A stretch of 28,246 nt of DNA from assembly GCA_003105285.1 (NCBI GenBank), contig PQAN01000449.1:1-28246 (forward strand), in the 5' to 3' direction. Position 1 is the stretch's first letter; each line of letters begins with the position of its first letter. The translations under genes and the position numbers were made by a program. A model generated the notes under the pieces. That model ran no database searches. It saw only the letters and a list, made by a program, of their open reading frames with translations, and had not been told where the DNA came from. The stretch is from Methylocystaceae bacterium. GTDB taxonomy: Bacteria > Pseudomonadota > Alphaproteobacteria > Rhizobiales > Beijerinckiaceae. This document shows positions 1 through 7,687 of the stretch, in pieces.

Positions 1-260
1 CGCGCTTCGCCGATCCGTGGAGGGCGCCGACGGCGGCGAAATAGCGACGCCTCGAGGCTTCTCGACCCATATATCGACGCGCTGCTATTCCCCACGGTCG
101 GGTTCACGCCTTCGTTTCCGAGAGGATCTCCGAAATCATCTCGAAGGGCGAGATACGCCCTTTCTCCGTCACGCCACCCTCACATCAAAAAGGGGCTCTT
201 TTGGATGCCGATCCGGCGTCCTGGCTCAAGGCAATCGGGTGCAAGGCGATCGGGGAAGGA

Positions 261-331
261 GTGTTTTCCTCTCCTTCATCCTGAGGAGGCCTCGAAGAGG
301 CCGTCTCGAAGGACGAAGGAGAGGAAAACAC
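261..331 (+). repeat. Dispersed palindromic element, copy A
   Basis: The outer arms are perfect 17-base inverted repeats: GTGTTTTCCTCTCCTTC at 261-277 and its complement at 315-331. Inside is the core shared with other copies in this window: CATCCTGAGGAGGCC, a small loop CGAAG, then GGCCGTCTCGAAGGACGA. The transcript would fold into one long hairpin with a nested stem. It resembles the REP-like intergenic palindromes common in Hyphomicrobiales genomes. Confidence 0.8.
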
Positions 332-340
332 GTCGCGAGC

Positions 341-398
341 GGACGTCCTCGTCCTTTTAAGACGCCCGCTTCGCGGGCTCCTCAGGATGAGGACGTCC
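341..398 (-). repeat. Dispersed palindromic element, copy B (inverted)
   Basis: This is the same element as the neighbouring copy, in the opposite orientation. The arms GGACGTCCTC (341-350) and GAGGACGTCC (389-398) pair with each other, and the inner stem is GCCCGC/GCGGGC around a TTC-type loop. It is followed by TTCACCCGATCGCCCTG, a flank that recurs beside other copies. The arm sequence differs from copy A but is still self-complementary. Confidence 0.75.
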
Positions 399-501
399 TT
401 CACCCGATCGCCCTGCGTCCTGCTTCGATGCGGATTGACACAGAGCGAACAAATATGGTCCCCTCGGCCCATCGCCGGTCTCGGTTGAAAATTCATCCAC
501 A

Positions 502-1341
502 ATGTTCGTCGGACGATCGCCAATGTCGTTTCGGCCAGGCGCGCGCCGACGCCGCGCTTCGCAACGTCGACTCGGCAATCTCCGCGCCGCCATCACATTG
601 ACCTTCGCAATCGCGGCCCCTTTCGGGACTCGCGCCGAGACGATCTCGCCCGACGCGCTCCTGCGCGCTTATCCGGATCATCTCGCAGGCCGGGACAAAG
701 ACGCGCTGTTGTGGCGCGATGGGATGAAGCAAGCGCTATCGGACGGGAAGGCCGAAAAGAGCTTCGACGACAAGCTCGCGAACGCCTCCCTCCTCGACCA
801 ATTGAGCCTCGCCTACCCCAAGGGCCCGCTGGCGCGGCCGCCCGGCCCGCGAGACGATCCCGGCCGTTTTCGCAACACGGAATTTTTCGACAGAATGTAT
901 GGGAATTGTGAAAAGGGCGAAACGCAGAGGCGACTTGTCGACGTGTCATGGATCGACGGGACGAAACTGCGAGTGACCAGCGTCAACGGCGTCGCGGACA
1001 GGCTGCGAGCGGTCATACGCGACATCGGCCGGCTGCCGCAAGACATCAAACGCTACGCCTATCCGAGCGCCGGCGCGTTCAATTGTCGCGTCGTGAAGGA
1101 CACGGGAAAGCGCAGCATGCACGCCTACGGCGCCGCGATCGACGTCAATGTGGCGCAGGCCGACTATTGGCTGTGGCGCAAAGGCGCCTATCGCAACCGA
1201 GTCCCTTTTGAAATCGTCGAAATCTTCGAGCGCCAGGGATTTATCTGGGGCGGCAAATGGGGGCATTTCGACACGATGCATTTCGAATATCGCCCCGAAT
1301 TTTTCGACGACGACGCTCGCGAATCCGCCGGAACGAAATGA
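502..1341 (+). CDS. Secreted M15-type D-alanyl-D-alanine carboxypeptidase/endolysin-like zinc peptidase
   Basis: The product is probably a periplasmic peptidoglycan peptidase of the M15 (VanY/endolysin-like) family. The zinc-site pattern of that family is visible: SMHAYGAAIDVN at about 205-216, giving H207 and D214, and the C-terminal WGHFDTMHFEY segment with H260. A hydrophobic stretch at residues 26-45 (AAITLTFAIAAPFGTRA) looks like a signal peptide behind a long arginine-rich n-region. The start is uncertain: ATG codons at 502 and 523 both lack a good Shine-Dalgarno sequence, and 523 gives a more usual signal-peptide length. By family knowledge the substrate would be the stem peptide of peptidoglycan; that is inferred. 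The next gene downstream on the same strand encodes a small secreted YARHG protein. Confidence 0.85.
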   Translation: MFVGRSPMSFRPGARRRRASQRRLGNLRAAITLTFAIAAPFGTRAETISPDALLRAYPDHLAGRDKDALLWRDGMKQALSDGKAEKSFDDKLANASLLDQLSLAYPKGPLARPPGPRDDPGRFRNTEFFDRMYGNCEKGETQRRLVDVSWIDGTKLRVTSVNGVADRLRAVIRDIGRLPQDIKRYAYPSAGAFNCRVVKDTGKRSMHAYGAAIDVNVAQADYWLWRKGAYRNRVPFEIVEIFERQGFIWGGKWGHFDTMHFEYRPEFFDDDARESAGTK

Positions 1342-1411
1342 CCGGGCGCTTGAAGAGCGCGACGCGAGCCAATAGGTGAAGCTTGCGGCAGGAAGAGGGA
1401 GGGCTGACGAG

Positions 1412-1705
1412 ATGAAAAGGGCAAGAATTTTGGCGACGACGGGAGGGATCGGCGCGATCGTCTCCGTATTCATGGCGCTCGCCGCTTCCTCTCCAGCGCA
1501 GGCGCGGGACCCTGCCTATATGTCGTGCGGCGAACTATGGTATGCGCGAAACGCGATCTATGCCCGCAACGGATATTGCTTCGAGACCGAGCGCGCGCAA
1601 TCCGTGTTCGGCGCGGGGTGCTTCCCGCCCTATGGACGCTTGCACGGCTGGGAGAAGGCCCGCGTCAACGAAATCCAGATGTGGGAGCGGCGGAAGGGCT
1701 GTTGA
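1412..1705 (+). CDS. Small secreted YARHG-domain protein
   Basis: This 97-residue protein has an N-terminal signal peptide (a hydrophobic run ending SSPAQA, cleavage expected before RDPAYM). The mature part matches the YARHG domain: CGELWYARNAIYARNGYCF, then GAGCFPPYGRL and a closing WERRKGC. The mature chain contains several cysteines and may be disulphide-bonded in the periplasm. YARHG domains occur in extracellular bacterial proteins and their biochemical role is not established. The ATG at 1412 was chosen because a purine-rich Shine-Dalgarno stretch (AGGAAGAGGGAGGG) ends about 8 bases before it and the signal peptide starts there. An in-frame upstream codon at 1376 would add 12 residues with no ribosome site. 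The gene lies 70 bases after the M15 peptidase and may be co-transcribed with it. Confidence 0.8.
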   Translation: MKRARILATTGGIGAIVSVFMALAASSPAQARDPAYMSCGELWYARNAIYARNGYCFETERAQSVFGAGCFPPYGRLHGWEKARVNEIQMWERRKGC

Positions 1706-1742
1706 CGCATAGGCAGCGCAGAGAACCGCGCGGCGGGTCGTC

Positions 1743-1761
1743 CGCGCCCATGGCGGGCGCG
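1743..1761. terminator. Possible terminator hairpin between convergent genes
   Basis: CGCGCCC at 1743-1749 and GGGCGCG at 1755-1761 form a perfect 7-base stem with a 5-base loop, in the 69-base gap between the stops of two convergent genes. There is no T-tract on either side, so this is only a weak intrinsic terminator candidate. Confidence 0.3.
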
Positions 1762-1774
1762 CGTTCCGGGCCGA

Positions 1775-3589
1775 TCAGCGGAGCCGCGGTTCGAACATTG
1801 CAAAAGACGCCCGCGCGGACTCCATCAGCGGAATGCGTTCGATCCTGATTTCGTGGAGGAAAATCGCCAGTTCGCGCGAGTCGTCGCTCGAGCCGAAAGC
1901 GTGGGGCGACGCCGCGGTTCGGTGAATGAACTGGATGTTCAGCGATTTTCCTCCCCCGACATCGTTCGCTCGGATGTCGATGATGCGCGTTTCCCGGACA
2001 TGGGCGTCGAACACCCAGGAGTCGGCCTTCACGCCATTGACCAGCACATCCGTCTCCTGACGATGCCCGGTCGGGACGAACGGCGTCAGATCGAAAATCA
2101 GCCTCGATCTCTTGAATCTCCTGCGCAGCCCGAGCTCGAGCGTCGAGAACGCCCCGTCGCTCCAGACGCCGTCCGGCTCGGCCGGACTCCATCCCTTTCC
2201 GGCATAGTCCCAACATTGAACGGGATCGGAAAAATCGATTACGGAGCCCGGGGTCAAACCCAGGCGCCAATTGGCCATCCTCTCTTTCGCGCGGGCGGGT
2301 TCGCGTCCGACGCCCGGCGAGCCTTCGAGGCCTCCGAGAAGAGCGCCGAGCGCGAGACGGCGTCCCGTCGAGCGCCGAAACAATGAACCGTGGGAGCTTA
2401 TGCGCGTTTTCGGCGCGGCCGAAGCGGCGACGCCCGACAGGATGCGTTCATATTCGCGGATCATGCGATCCTCGCTGAACAAATGCCGGGCCCGCAGCCT
2501 CGCGCACCGGCCCATGTCGAGGCGCGCCCGCGGATTTTGCCGCATGAAGGCCATTGCATCGGCGATGCTCTCGACGCACGCCGCTTCGCCTTCGGAAGGC
2601 GACGGGACGAGGATTCCGGACGCGCGATCGATCTGTTCGGGAATGCCGTCGACATTCGTCGCAATGACCGGACGGCCTCTCGCCATCGCCTCGATGATCG
2701 ACAGCGGCATCCCCTCGGCATAGGACGCCAGGACAAAGACGTCGCACGCCTCCAACAGGCGCGGAACGTCGTCGCGCGGTCCAAGGAACAGAACATTGTC
2801 GGACAGCCCGCGCTGCTGGATCGCGCGTCGAAGATCGTCGGCGTCTCCTGTCGCGCCGCCGCCGGCGAACAGCAGACGAACGCCGGAGAGCTGTCCGCGA
2901 TCTCGCAATTTCTCGAGCGCCTCGAGGCACAATATCTGCCCTTTGCGCCGTTCGACGCGCGCGGCGCCGAGACAGACGAGTTCGTCGTCGCCGATCCCCA
3001 ACGCCTTTCGCGTCACGGCCCGAGCATCGGCTTCCGCGGGCGCAAAAAAACTTTCCGGGCAACTGTTCGTTACGACATGCTTCGCCCGATCGATATTCGG
3101 CAGCACTGTCTCGAAGCGAAGCCTGCTCGCATTCGACACGAAGACGATCGCCGCCGCCGCTCGCAACGCCTCCACGGAGCGCGCGCGCAATTCGGGAAAA
3201 CGCGTCATACAATCGCCAGACAGCAGATTGATCGCCGTCACATAAGGAATTGCGCGGAGCTCGGCGATTTTCTTGAGCGCCAGAAGCGACCAGATTTCCG
3301 CTCCCTCCACCAACAGGAGAACATCGGGATCGGCGGCGTCGAGCAAACGCGCGGCGTCGCGAAACGCGAAGGCCGATCGCTGCAAATTTCGTTCGGACGC
3401 CTGGTAGTCGATAATGGGCGTCCCCGCCGAAGTCATCGCCGTGCGCGACGCGGCGTTCTTTGCGTTGCACGCGCAGGCGAATTGCACATCGAAGGATTCG
3501 CTCAGGCCGCCGACGAGTCGCTCGGCCACCCGGTAGGTTCCGCCCATATTGGCGTCATCCGTGACAATCAACAAACGCGTCTTCGTCAT
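1775..3589 (-). CDS. GT4-family glycosyltransferase with C-terminal beta-rich domain (paralogue 1)
   Basis: This 604-residue protein combines a GT-B glycosyltransferase (about 1-400) with a separate C-terminal module (about 440-590). The N-terminus has the Rossmann start LLIVTDDANMGGTYRVAERL. The C-terminal Rossmann half carries the GT4 nucleotide-sugar signature AEGMPLSIIEAMARGRP, including the E-x7-E pair. The C-terminal module begins near WDYAGKGWSPAEPDGVWSDG, is rich in beta-type segments, and ends SRELAIFLHEIRIERI. The same module is on the glycosyltransferase gene at 8668-10377, and the two proteins align along their whole length. No membrane segment is seen, so the enzyme should be cytoplasmic and transfer a sugar to an envelope glycan or lipid acceptor; donor and acceptor are unknown. 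It is the last gene of a minus-strand run with the GT4 gene 94 bases upstream and the PIG-L gene. Confidence 0.85.
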   Translation of the reverse strand: MTKTRLLIVTDDANMGGTYRVAERLVGGLSESFDVQFACACNAKNAASRTAMTSAGTPIIDYQASERNLQRSAFAFRDAARLLDAADPDVLLLVEGAEIWSLLALKKIAELRAIPYVTAINLLSGDCMTRFPELRARSVEALRAAAAIVFVSNASRLRFETVLPNIDRAKHVVTNSCPESFFAPAEADARAVTRKALGIGDDELVCLGAARVERRKGQILCLEALEKLRDRGQLSGVRLLFAGGGATGDADDLRRAIQQRGLSDNVLFLGPRDDVPRLLEACDVFVLASYAEGMPLSIIEAMARGRPVIATNVDGIPEQIDRASGILVPSPSEGEAACVESIADAMAFMRQNPRARLDMGRCARLRARHLFSEDRMIREYERILSGVAASAAPKTRISSHGSLFRRSTGRRLALGALLGGLEGSPGVGREPARAKERMANWRLGLTPGSVIDFSDPVQCWDYAGKGWSPAEPDGVWSDGAFSTLELGLRRRFKRSRLIFDLTPFVPTGHRQETDVLVNGVKADSWVFDAHVRETRIIDIRANDVGGGKSLNIQFIHRTAASPHAFGSSDDSRELAIFLHEIRIERIPLMESARASFAMFEPRLR

Positions 3590-3683
3590 GCGCTGTCAGC
3601 CTTCGACAAGTTTCGAAACGACGCCGAGAGAAAATTCGTCGGCATACGTCGCCCTCTCGGCGTCTCCTTCGGCTGGAAGCGCT

Positions 3684-5135
3684 CTAAGCGGCCCTCGTCA
3701 CGCTCGGCCGCTCCGAGACGTCCTGCGCCAGCGAGGCGCGGAGCGGCGGCGCGTCGGAGCCGAACTGATAGGCGTTGGTTCTGATGAGCTTCAACAGATC
3801 GTCGGTCGCCTCGCGCCATCTGCGAACGCGTGGCAGCTTCTCCGCCGATCGGCGATAGGCGAGGGATTCGCGAATACGTCTCGCGAGGCTCTCGCCATCC
3901 GTCACATCGAAATAGCTGACGGAGTCCCCGCCGACTTCGCGAAAGACGGGAATGTCGCTCGCAATCGCAGGCAGGCCGAAATGCGCCGCCTCGACGAGCG
4001 GCAGTCCGAACCCCTCGGCCACAGAAGCGAAAATCAAGCTGTGTGCGTTCTTGTAGAGATGGCCGAGGTCGACCGCGCTGACTTGGCCGACCCAGAATAG
4101 GCGCTTGTCATATTCGCGATGCGAGAGGATGCGGCGCTCGAGCGCGCGCGTGTTCCATCCGTGCCGCCCGACGATGACATAGCGGACGTCGACGCCCCGC
4201 TCCCACAGACGATCGAAAGCGTCGAGCGCCACCGCATATCCTTTCTTCGGCTCCAATGTGCTGACGCTCAGGAAGAGTGGCGTCTCGCCCGCGCAAATCG
4301 CGCCGATCGGCTCGGATGGAGCCTCGTTGCTCTCGATGTCGAAATCCGCGCCGAGATGCTGCCAGCCGATCCGCATTCGCGGATTGACGCGCTTCCCGTT
4401 GGCCGCCACATAACTCGAAAATTCTTGCGCCGCGCTCTTGGAGACGGCCACCAGCGCATCGCATTTCGACGCGACCTCGTCGAACCAGATCGCGAAATTC
4501 CTGACGTTGTCGGGATGAAAGAGCCCCGGATAGAGAAGCGGGTGGATATCGTGCAAGATGACGATATTGGATCCGCCGTTTCGTGACGTCGTCTCCATCG
4601 CTTTCCGGCTTCCGGCGACATCGTTCCAGGCGGCGTCGGCCATCACGAATTTGTCGCCTTTCGCCACCTCGATTCGGTCGGGACGAGACGACTGCCGGAC
4701 ATAGGAAAAGAGCTCGCCATCCTGCACGAAGACCGGGATTCCGGCGCCGCTCTCCATCGTCGCTTTCGCGAGCTGACGAACGACGCGCTGAATGCCGCTC
4801 ACGAAGCTGCAACGAACGGTGTCCGTCACATCGATGAGCAGCCGTTGCCCCGGCTCGGCGGTTACGCCGTCGAGCGGCAGGCGCGCCCCGGCCGGAAAGA
4901 GTTGTGGGTCCCGTCGCGAATTGGCGATCGTCAGTTCCTGCGGCGTTCGTCCCTCATGCAAATGTCCCAGGCCGACAAGCCGCGTGACCGTCCAGTACAG
5001 CTCCTTCATCTTATAGGACAGGCACGACGACCTGCCCGCGCCGGCGGCGTCGAGAGCCGCTATACGCCTCTCGAGCTCGCCGATCTCCTTGTGCAGTTCG
5101 CACGCGATGTAGTCGTGAATTTTGATCGTGTCCAT
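3684..5135 (-). CDS. GT4-family glycosyltransferase
   Basis: This 483-residue GT-B glycosyltransferase starts with about 80 residues not typical of the family, including a heptad-like helix (IGELERRIAALDA). The acceptor half follows, with RCSFVSGIQRVVRQLAKA and ILHDIHPLLYPGLF. The donor half has PLFLSVSTLEPKKGY, the hinge and GRHGWNTRALE, and the E-x7-E site ASVAEGFGLPLVEAAHFGLP. These are GT4 hallmarks (mannosyl/rhamnosyl-type O-antigen and exopolysaccharide enzymes are common relatives). The sugar specificity cannot be read from sequence. The ATG at 5135 was chosen because GGAAGTG precedes it at normal spacing; an in-frame extension to 5378 gives an arginine- and cysteine-rich leader that looks non-coding. 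It sits between the PIG-L gene (158-base gap) and the fused glycosyltransferase. Confidence 0.85.
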   Translation of the reverse strand: MDTIKIHDYIACELHKEIGELERRIAALDAAGAGRSSCLSYKMKELYWTVTRLVGLGHLHEGRTPQELTIANSRRDPQLFPAGARLPLDGVTAEPGQRLLIDVTDTVRCSFVSGIQRVVRQLAKATMESGAGIPVFVQDGELFSYVRQSSRPDRIEVAKGDKFVMADAAWNDVAGSRKAMETTSRNGGSNIVILHDIHPLLYPGLFHPDNVRNFAIWFDEVASKCDALVAVSKSAAQEFSSYVAANGKRVNPRMRIGWQHLGADFDIESNEAPSEPIGAICAGETPLFLSVSTLEPKKGYAVALDAFDRLWERGVDVRYVIVGRHGWNTRALERRILSHREYDKRLFWVGQVSAVDLGHLYKNAHSLIFASVAEGFGLPLVEAAHFGLPAIASDIPVFREVGGDSVSYFDVTDGESLARRIRESLAYRRSAEKLPRVRRWREATDDLLKLIRTNAYQFGSDAPPLRASLAQDVSERPSVTRAA

Positions 5136-5293
5136 GGCAGAGCACTTCCGTTGAAGCCGCCCTCGAGTCGGCGCTGAATTCATTCGCTTTCGACAATGAA
5201 TTGCGAATCGACGAGCCGACACGACGTGCTCGGCGCGATCGCAACGGATGCAGAAACACGGGAGACACTCGCAACGATCACGCAAACGAAGAA

Positions 5294-6223
5294 TTACAGG
5301 CGAAAAATTCTCGCGAGGCTCAATGCCGACAGAGCTTCCTTCGCCAAAGGAGCCCACTCCTGCGCGGCAAAGCCGCAATCGAAAGTCGAGTAGAACGCTC
5401 TTTCGGCGTTCGGGAGCGAACGAAAATCATAAGCTTTCGCGGTGCGGTAGCGCTCCACGGCGGCGCCGAATAAGACCATCGTCTCCGCCTGGCTCGCATG
5501 CGCGGACATCATCTGCGCTTTGACGGCGCTCTGCGACGCGGGCAGCTCGACGACGACCTCGTCCTCGCCGTCGCAAAAGCTCTGAGTCGCTATTCCGTCG
5601 ATCCCGAGATGATAGAACGGCATCTCGATCAGCGCCGGCGCGCGCTCGGCGAGAAGCCCCGCGGCGGCATGAACGCAGAAAGCGACCCCGTCGTGATCCG
5701 GATGGCCGGCCTCGAAAGCATGTGTGAGAACAATGCTTGTCCCACGTCTCTCGAACAGCGAGGCGAGGCGCCGGGCGATTGGGGAGAGAGCGCGGCAAAC
5801 TTCTTGATCGGCAACGCCGAGCTCGACAATTTGCCGCTCGCCTATTCCAGCGACGGCGAGCGCGGCGCGCAATTCCTTTGCGCGCGCGCTCCCATAGGCA
5901 GCCGGCGTCTCGTAACCGGCATGAAGCGCATCCACCCCATTGCGCGGCGCGCCATCGGTAACGAGCACGACGGTCACATTCGCGAGACGCGAGAGCAGCG
6001 CGCCGCAGCCGATCGTCTCGTCGTCCGGATGAGCGACGACGACCGCGACGCGCGACGCGTCGATCGTCGCACTGGACGAAGCGTCCGCGATCTTTTGCAG
6101 GAACAGCGTCGCCGCAGCGTCGCCTCGAGAGCTATGGAGCAGCTCCGCCCCATTCGAACGAGCCGTGTCGGCGCCGCGCGCCTTCGTTTCGAACAGCTCC
6201 GCAGTGCCGACGTCGCTGGACAT
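5294..6223 (-). CDS. PIG-L (LmbE-like) family N-deacetylase
   Basis: This 309-residue protein has the zinc-binding PIG-L motif AHPDDE at residues 64-69 and the second metal motif GHPDHDGVA at about 175-183. Known relatives remove the N-acetyl group from GlcNAc-type sugars (GlcNAc-PI, mycothiol and bacillithiol precursors, teicoplanin), so an N-acetylated sugar is the expected substrate. In this setting it may act on a glycan intermediate made by the neighbouring glycosyltransferases; that is inferred. About 45 residues before the Rossmann-like core have no assigned role. The ATG at 6223 was chosen over 6307 because a G-rich stretch (GGGGGCG) lies just upstream and the longer version adds a charged, arginine-rich leader. 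It is probably the first gene of the three-gene minus-strand run. Confidence 0.85.
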   Translation of the reverse strand: MSSDVGTAELFETKARGADTARSNGAELLHSSRGDAAATLFLQKIADASSSATIDASRVAVVVAHPDDETIGCGALLSRLANVTVVLVTDGAPRNGVDALHAGYETPAAYGSARAKELRAALAVAGIGERQIVELGVADQEVCRALSPIARRLASLFERRGTSIVLTHAFEAGHPDHDGVAFCVHAAAGLLAERAPALIEMPFYHLGIDGIATQSFCDGEDEVVVELPASQSAVKAQMMSAHASQAETMVLFGAAVERYRTAKAYDFRSLPNAERAFYSTFDCGFAAQEWAPLAKEALSALSLARIFRL

Positions 6224-6559
6224 GAAACGCCCCCGGTTTTCTCGCGAGACTCTGCTTTCGATGGAAGCGCGCTCTCGCAACCAGAATTCGGACCGCCGCG
6301 TCCTCAAAGCTGAGCATCTGCTATTTGCGTCGTCTCAGAAATAAGGGAAATTCCGGATCGGATCGTCTTTGATTTCGTACGTGCGACGTCGACATCGGCG
6401 TACGCATTCGCGCATCGGCGGCGACGCGTCTCATCCTCGACAAATGGAGCGTCTTTGCGAGCATTCCCTCCGAGCGCCAAATTTTGCCAAATTTCTGGTT
6501 CGTGATGCGACAGCCTTTTGCATTATCGGCTGTGATATTATTCGCAGGAGTTCATTGAA
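6224..6559. other. Divergent intergenic region, no gene seen
   Basis: This 336-base gap separates the minus-strand PIG-L/glycosyltransferase run from the plus-strand methyltransferase. No credible reading frame is present. The right end (about 6470-6545) is visibly richer in A+T than its surroundings, contains a CAAATTT repeat (6479-6493) and an inverted repeat (annotated separately), and should hold the methyltransferase promoter. I could not identify a convincing -35/-10 pair. Confidence 0.5.
6510..6533. promoter_or_regulatory. Inverted repeat upstream of the methyltransferase gene
   Basis: ACAGCC at 6510-6515 and GGCTGT at 6528-6533 are perfectly complementary, separated by 12 A+T-rich bases. 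The element ends about 12 bases before the AGGAG ribosome site of the downstream gene. It could be an operator or a leader hairpin; six-base arms also arise by chance, so this is tentative. Confidence 0.3.
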
Positions 6560-7444
6560 ATGATCGCTCATGAAGATCGTAGCGGACAGGCTTTGCGCGA
6601 ATGCTCGGTCGGGGCCATGTCCGCCAATATGGCGCTCATGCATTTGTGTCTCGAAACGCCCGATCGTCATGTCGCGCGCCACATATTGGACGATGCGATC
6701 GCGCGCGAGCGCGGCGCCGGACGCGATCGACTGCTCGAAGTTCGCTCTCTTTGGCGCGAGACGCCGAACGCATATGAACTCATACAAGCGATCGTCCAGA
6801 CCGAGGCGGCCGACGGCGGCGATGGAATCGCCCGCTGCGCGGCGGGCTTCGACGCTGCCGCGAAGGTCTCGCCCATCGCCGGCGTCGCGCTCTACAGCCT
6901 CGGGCGAGAAGACCTTCTCCAGCAGGCGACGGCGGAAGTCGTGGACGATCTCGAGAGCCAAGGCCTGTTGGAGCATGATCGCTGCGCGCTGGAGATCGGA
7001 TGCGGAAGCGGCCGCTTTTTGGCCGCGCTCGCCCCGAAGCTATTGTACGTCATCGGAGTCGACGTCTCGGCGAACATGCTCGGCCATGCGCTCCGGCGTT
7101 GTGCGTCTTACCGGAATGTCGAACTCATGCAGGGCGACGGCCGGCGATTTCCGTCCTTGTCGCGAGCGAGTTTCGATCTCGCGCTGGCCATCGACTCCTT
7201 TCCCTATCTCGTCGCGGCGGGTGAGGACGTAGCACGCTCCAATCTCATGGAGGCGCGCCGCGTCCTTCGGCCGAACGGCCGTCTGCTCATCATCAATTAT
7301 TCCTATCGCGGCGACGACGATCGCGACCGCCGCGACATTCTTCGTCTCGCTCGCGAGATCGGATTCGCGGTGCGGCGCTGCGGCGTGCGCCCGTTTCGTC
7401 TCTGGGATGGAGCTGTCTTCGACCTCGAACGAACCGCGCCATGA
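6560..7444 (+). CDS. Class I SAM-dependent methyltransferase
   Basis: This 294-residue protein has a Rossmann-fold methyltransferase domain in its second half. Motif I is LEIGCGSGRFL at about 144-154, the acidic residue closing strand 2 is in VIGVDVS, and FDLALAIDSFPYLV and the later RRVLRPNGRLLIINYS match motifs II-III of the Methyltransf_11/25 type. The first 130 residues are helical and unassigned, with TPNAYELIQAIVQ near 68-80 possibly part of acceptor recognition. The substrate is unknown; with glycosyltransferases on both sides, O-methylation of a sugar or of a lipid carrier intermediate is plausible. The ATG at 6560 follows AGGAG at 6546-6550. It is transcribed away from the PIG-L run and toward the Mig-14-like gene. 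Confidence 0.85.
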   Translation: MIAHEDRSGQALRECSVGAMSANMALMHLCLETPDRHVARHILDDAIARERGAGRDRLLEVRSLWRETPNAYELIQAIVQTEAADGGDGIARCAAGFDAAAKVSPIAGVALYSLGREDLLQQATAEVVDDLESQGLLEHDRCALEIGCGSGRFLAALAPKLLYVIGVDVSANMLGHALRRCASYRNVELMQGDGRRFPSLSRASFDLALAIDSFPYLVAAGEDVARSNLMEARRVLRPNGRLLIINYSYRGDDDRDRRDILRLAREIGFAVRRCGVRPFRLWDGAVFDLERTAP

Positions 7445-7488
7445 GGCTGTCGTCGTCGTGTCCGGCCTGTCGCTCGAATGACGGCCGC

Positions 7489-7569
7489 GTCATTGCGAGG
7501 AGCGAAACGACGAAGCAATCCCGCGACTGTTTCATGGCCCCTGGATGCTTCGCTTCGCTCGCGATGACG
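7489..7569 (+). repeat. Dispersed palindromic element, second family (copy 1)
   Basis: The left arm GTCATTGCGAGGAGCGAAAC and the right arm around GCTTCGCTTCGCTCGCGATG are near-complementary and end in GTCAT/ATGAC. The two arms flank a less symmetrical centre. A second copy lies at 25863-25933. This matches a familiar alphaproteobacterial intergenic repeat built from GTCATTGCGAG and CTTCGCTCGCAATGAC. It fills much of the 243-base gap between the methyltransferase and Mig-14-like genes. Confidence 0.75.
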
Positions 7570-7687
7570 GGCGGCTCGTGGGTATCGGCGTTACGCGACG
7601 GGACAAAGGGAGCGGGACGACGATGCGCATAGATCAATTCGGGCGACACACAGCCGAATTTCCTCTGCCGCCTTACGGACCATCTCC

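Larger units (their letters stand above)
45..501. other. Gene-free, repeat-rich stretch
   Basis: No convincing gene is seen here. In frame 3 the first 44 bases read as a short peptide ending RFADPWRAPTAAK and a TAG stop, which could be the 3' end of a gene outside the window, but 13 codons cannot prove it. The open frames across this stretch have arginine-rich, low-complexity translations typical of non-coding GC-rich DNA. Its middle is occupied by two facing copies of a dispersed palindromic element, annotated separately. The promoter of the downstream peptidase gene should lie after about position 420, but I see no clear -35/-10 pair. Confidence 0.6.

Noticed and set aside
17..601. A 194-residue plus-strand frame at the start of the window
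   Set aside because: It runs through the palindromic repeats and has a low-complexity translation, so it is not supported.
2390..3784. A 464-residue plus-strand frame opposite the first fused glycosyltransferase
   Set aside because: Arginine-rich and motif-free; the minus strand carries the GT4 signatures.
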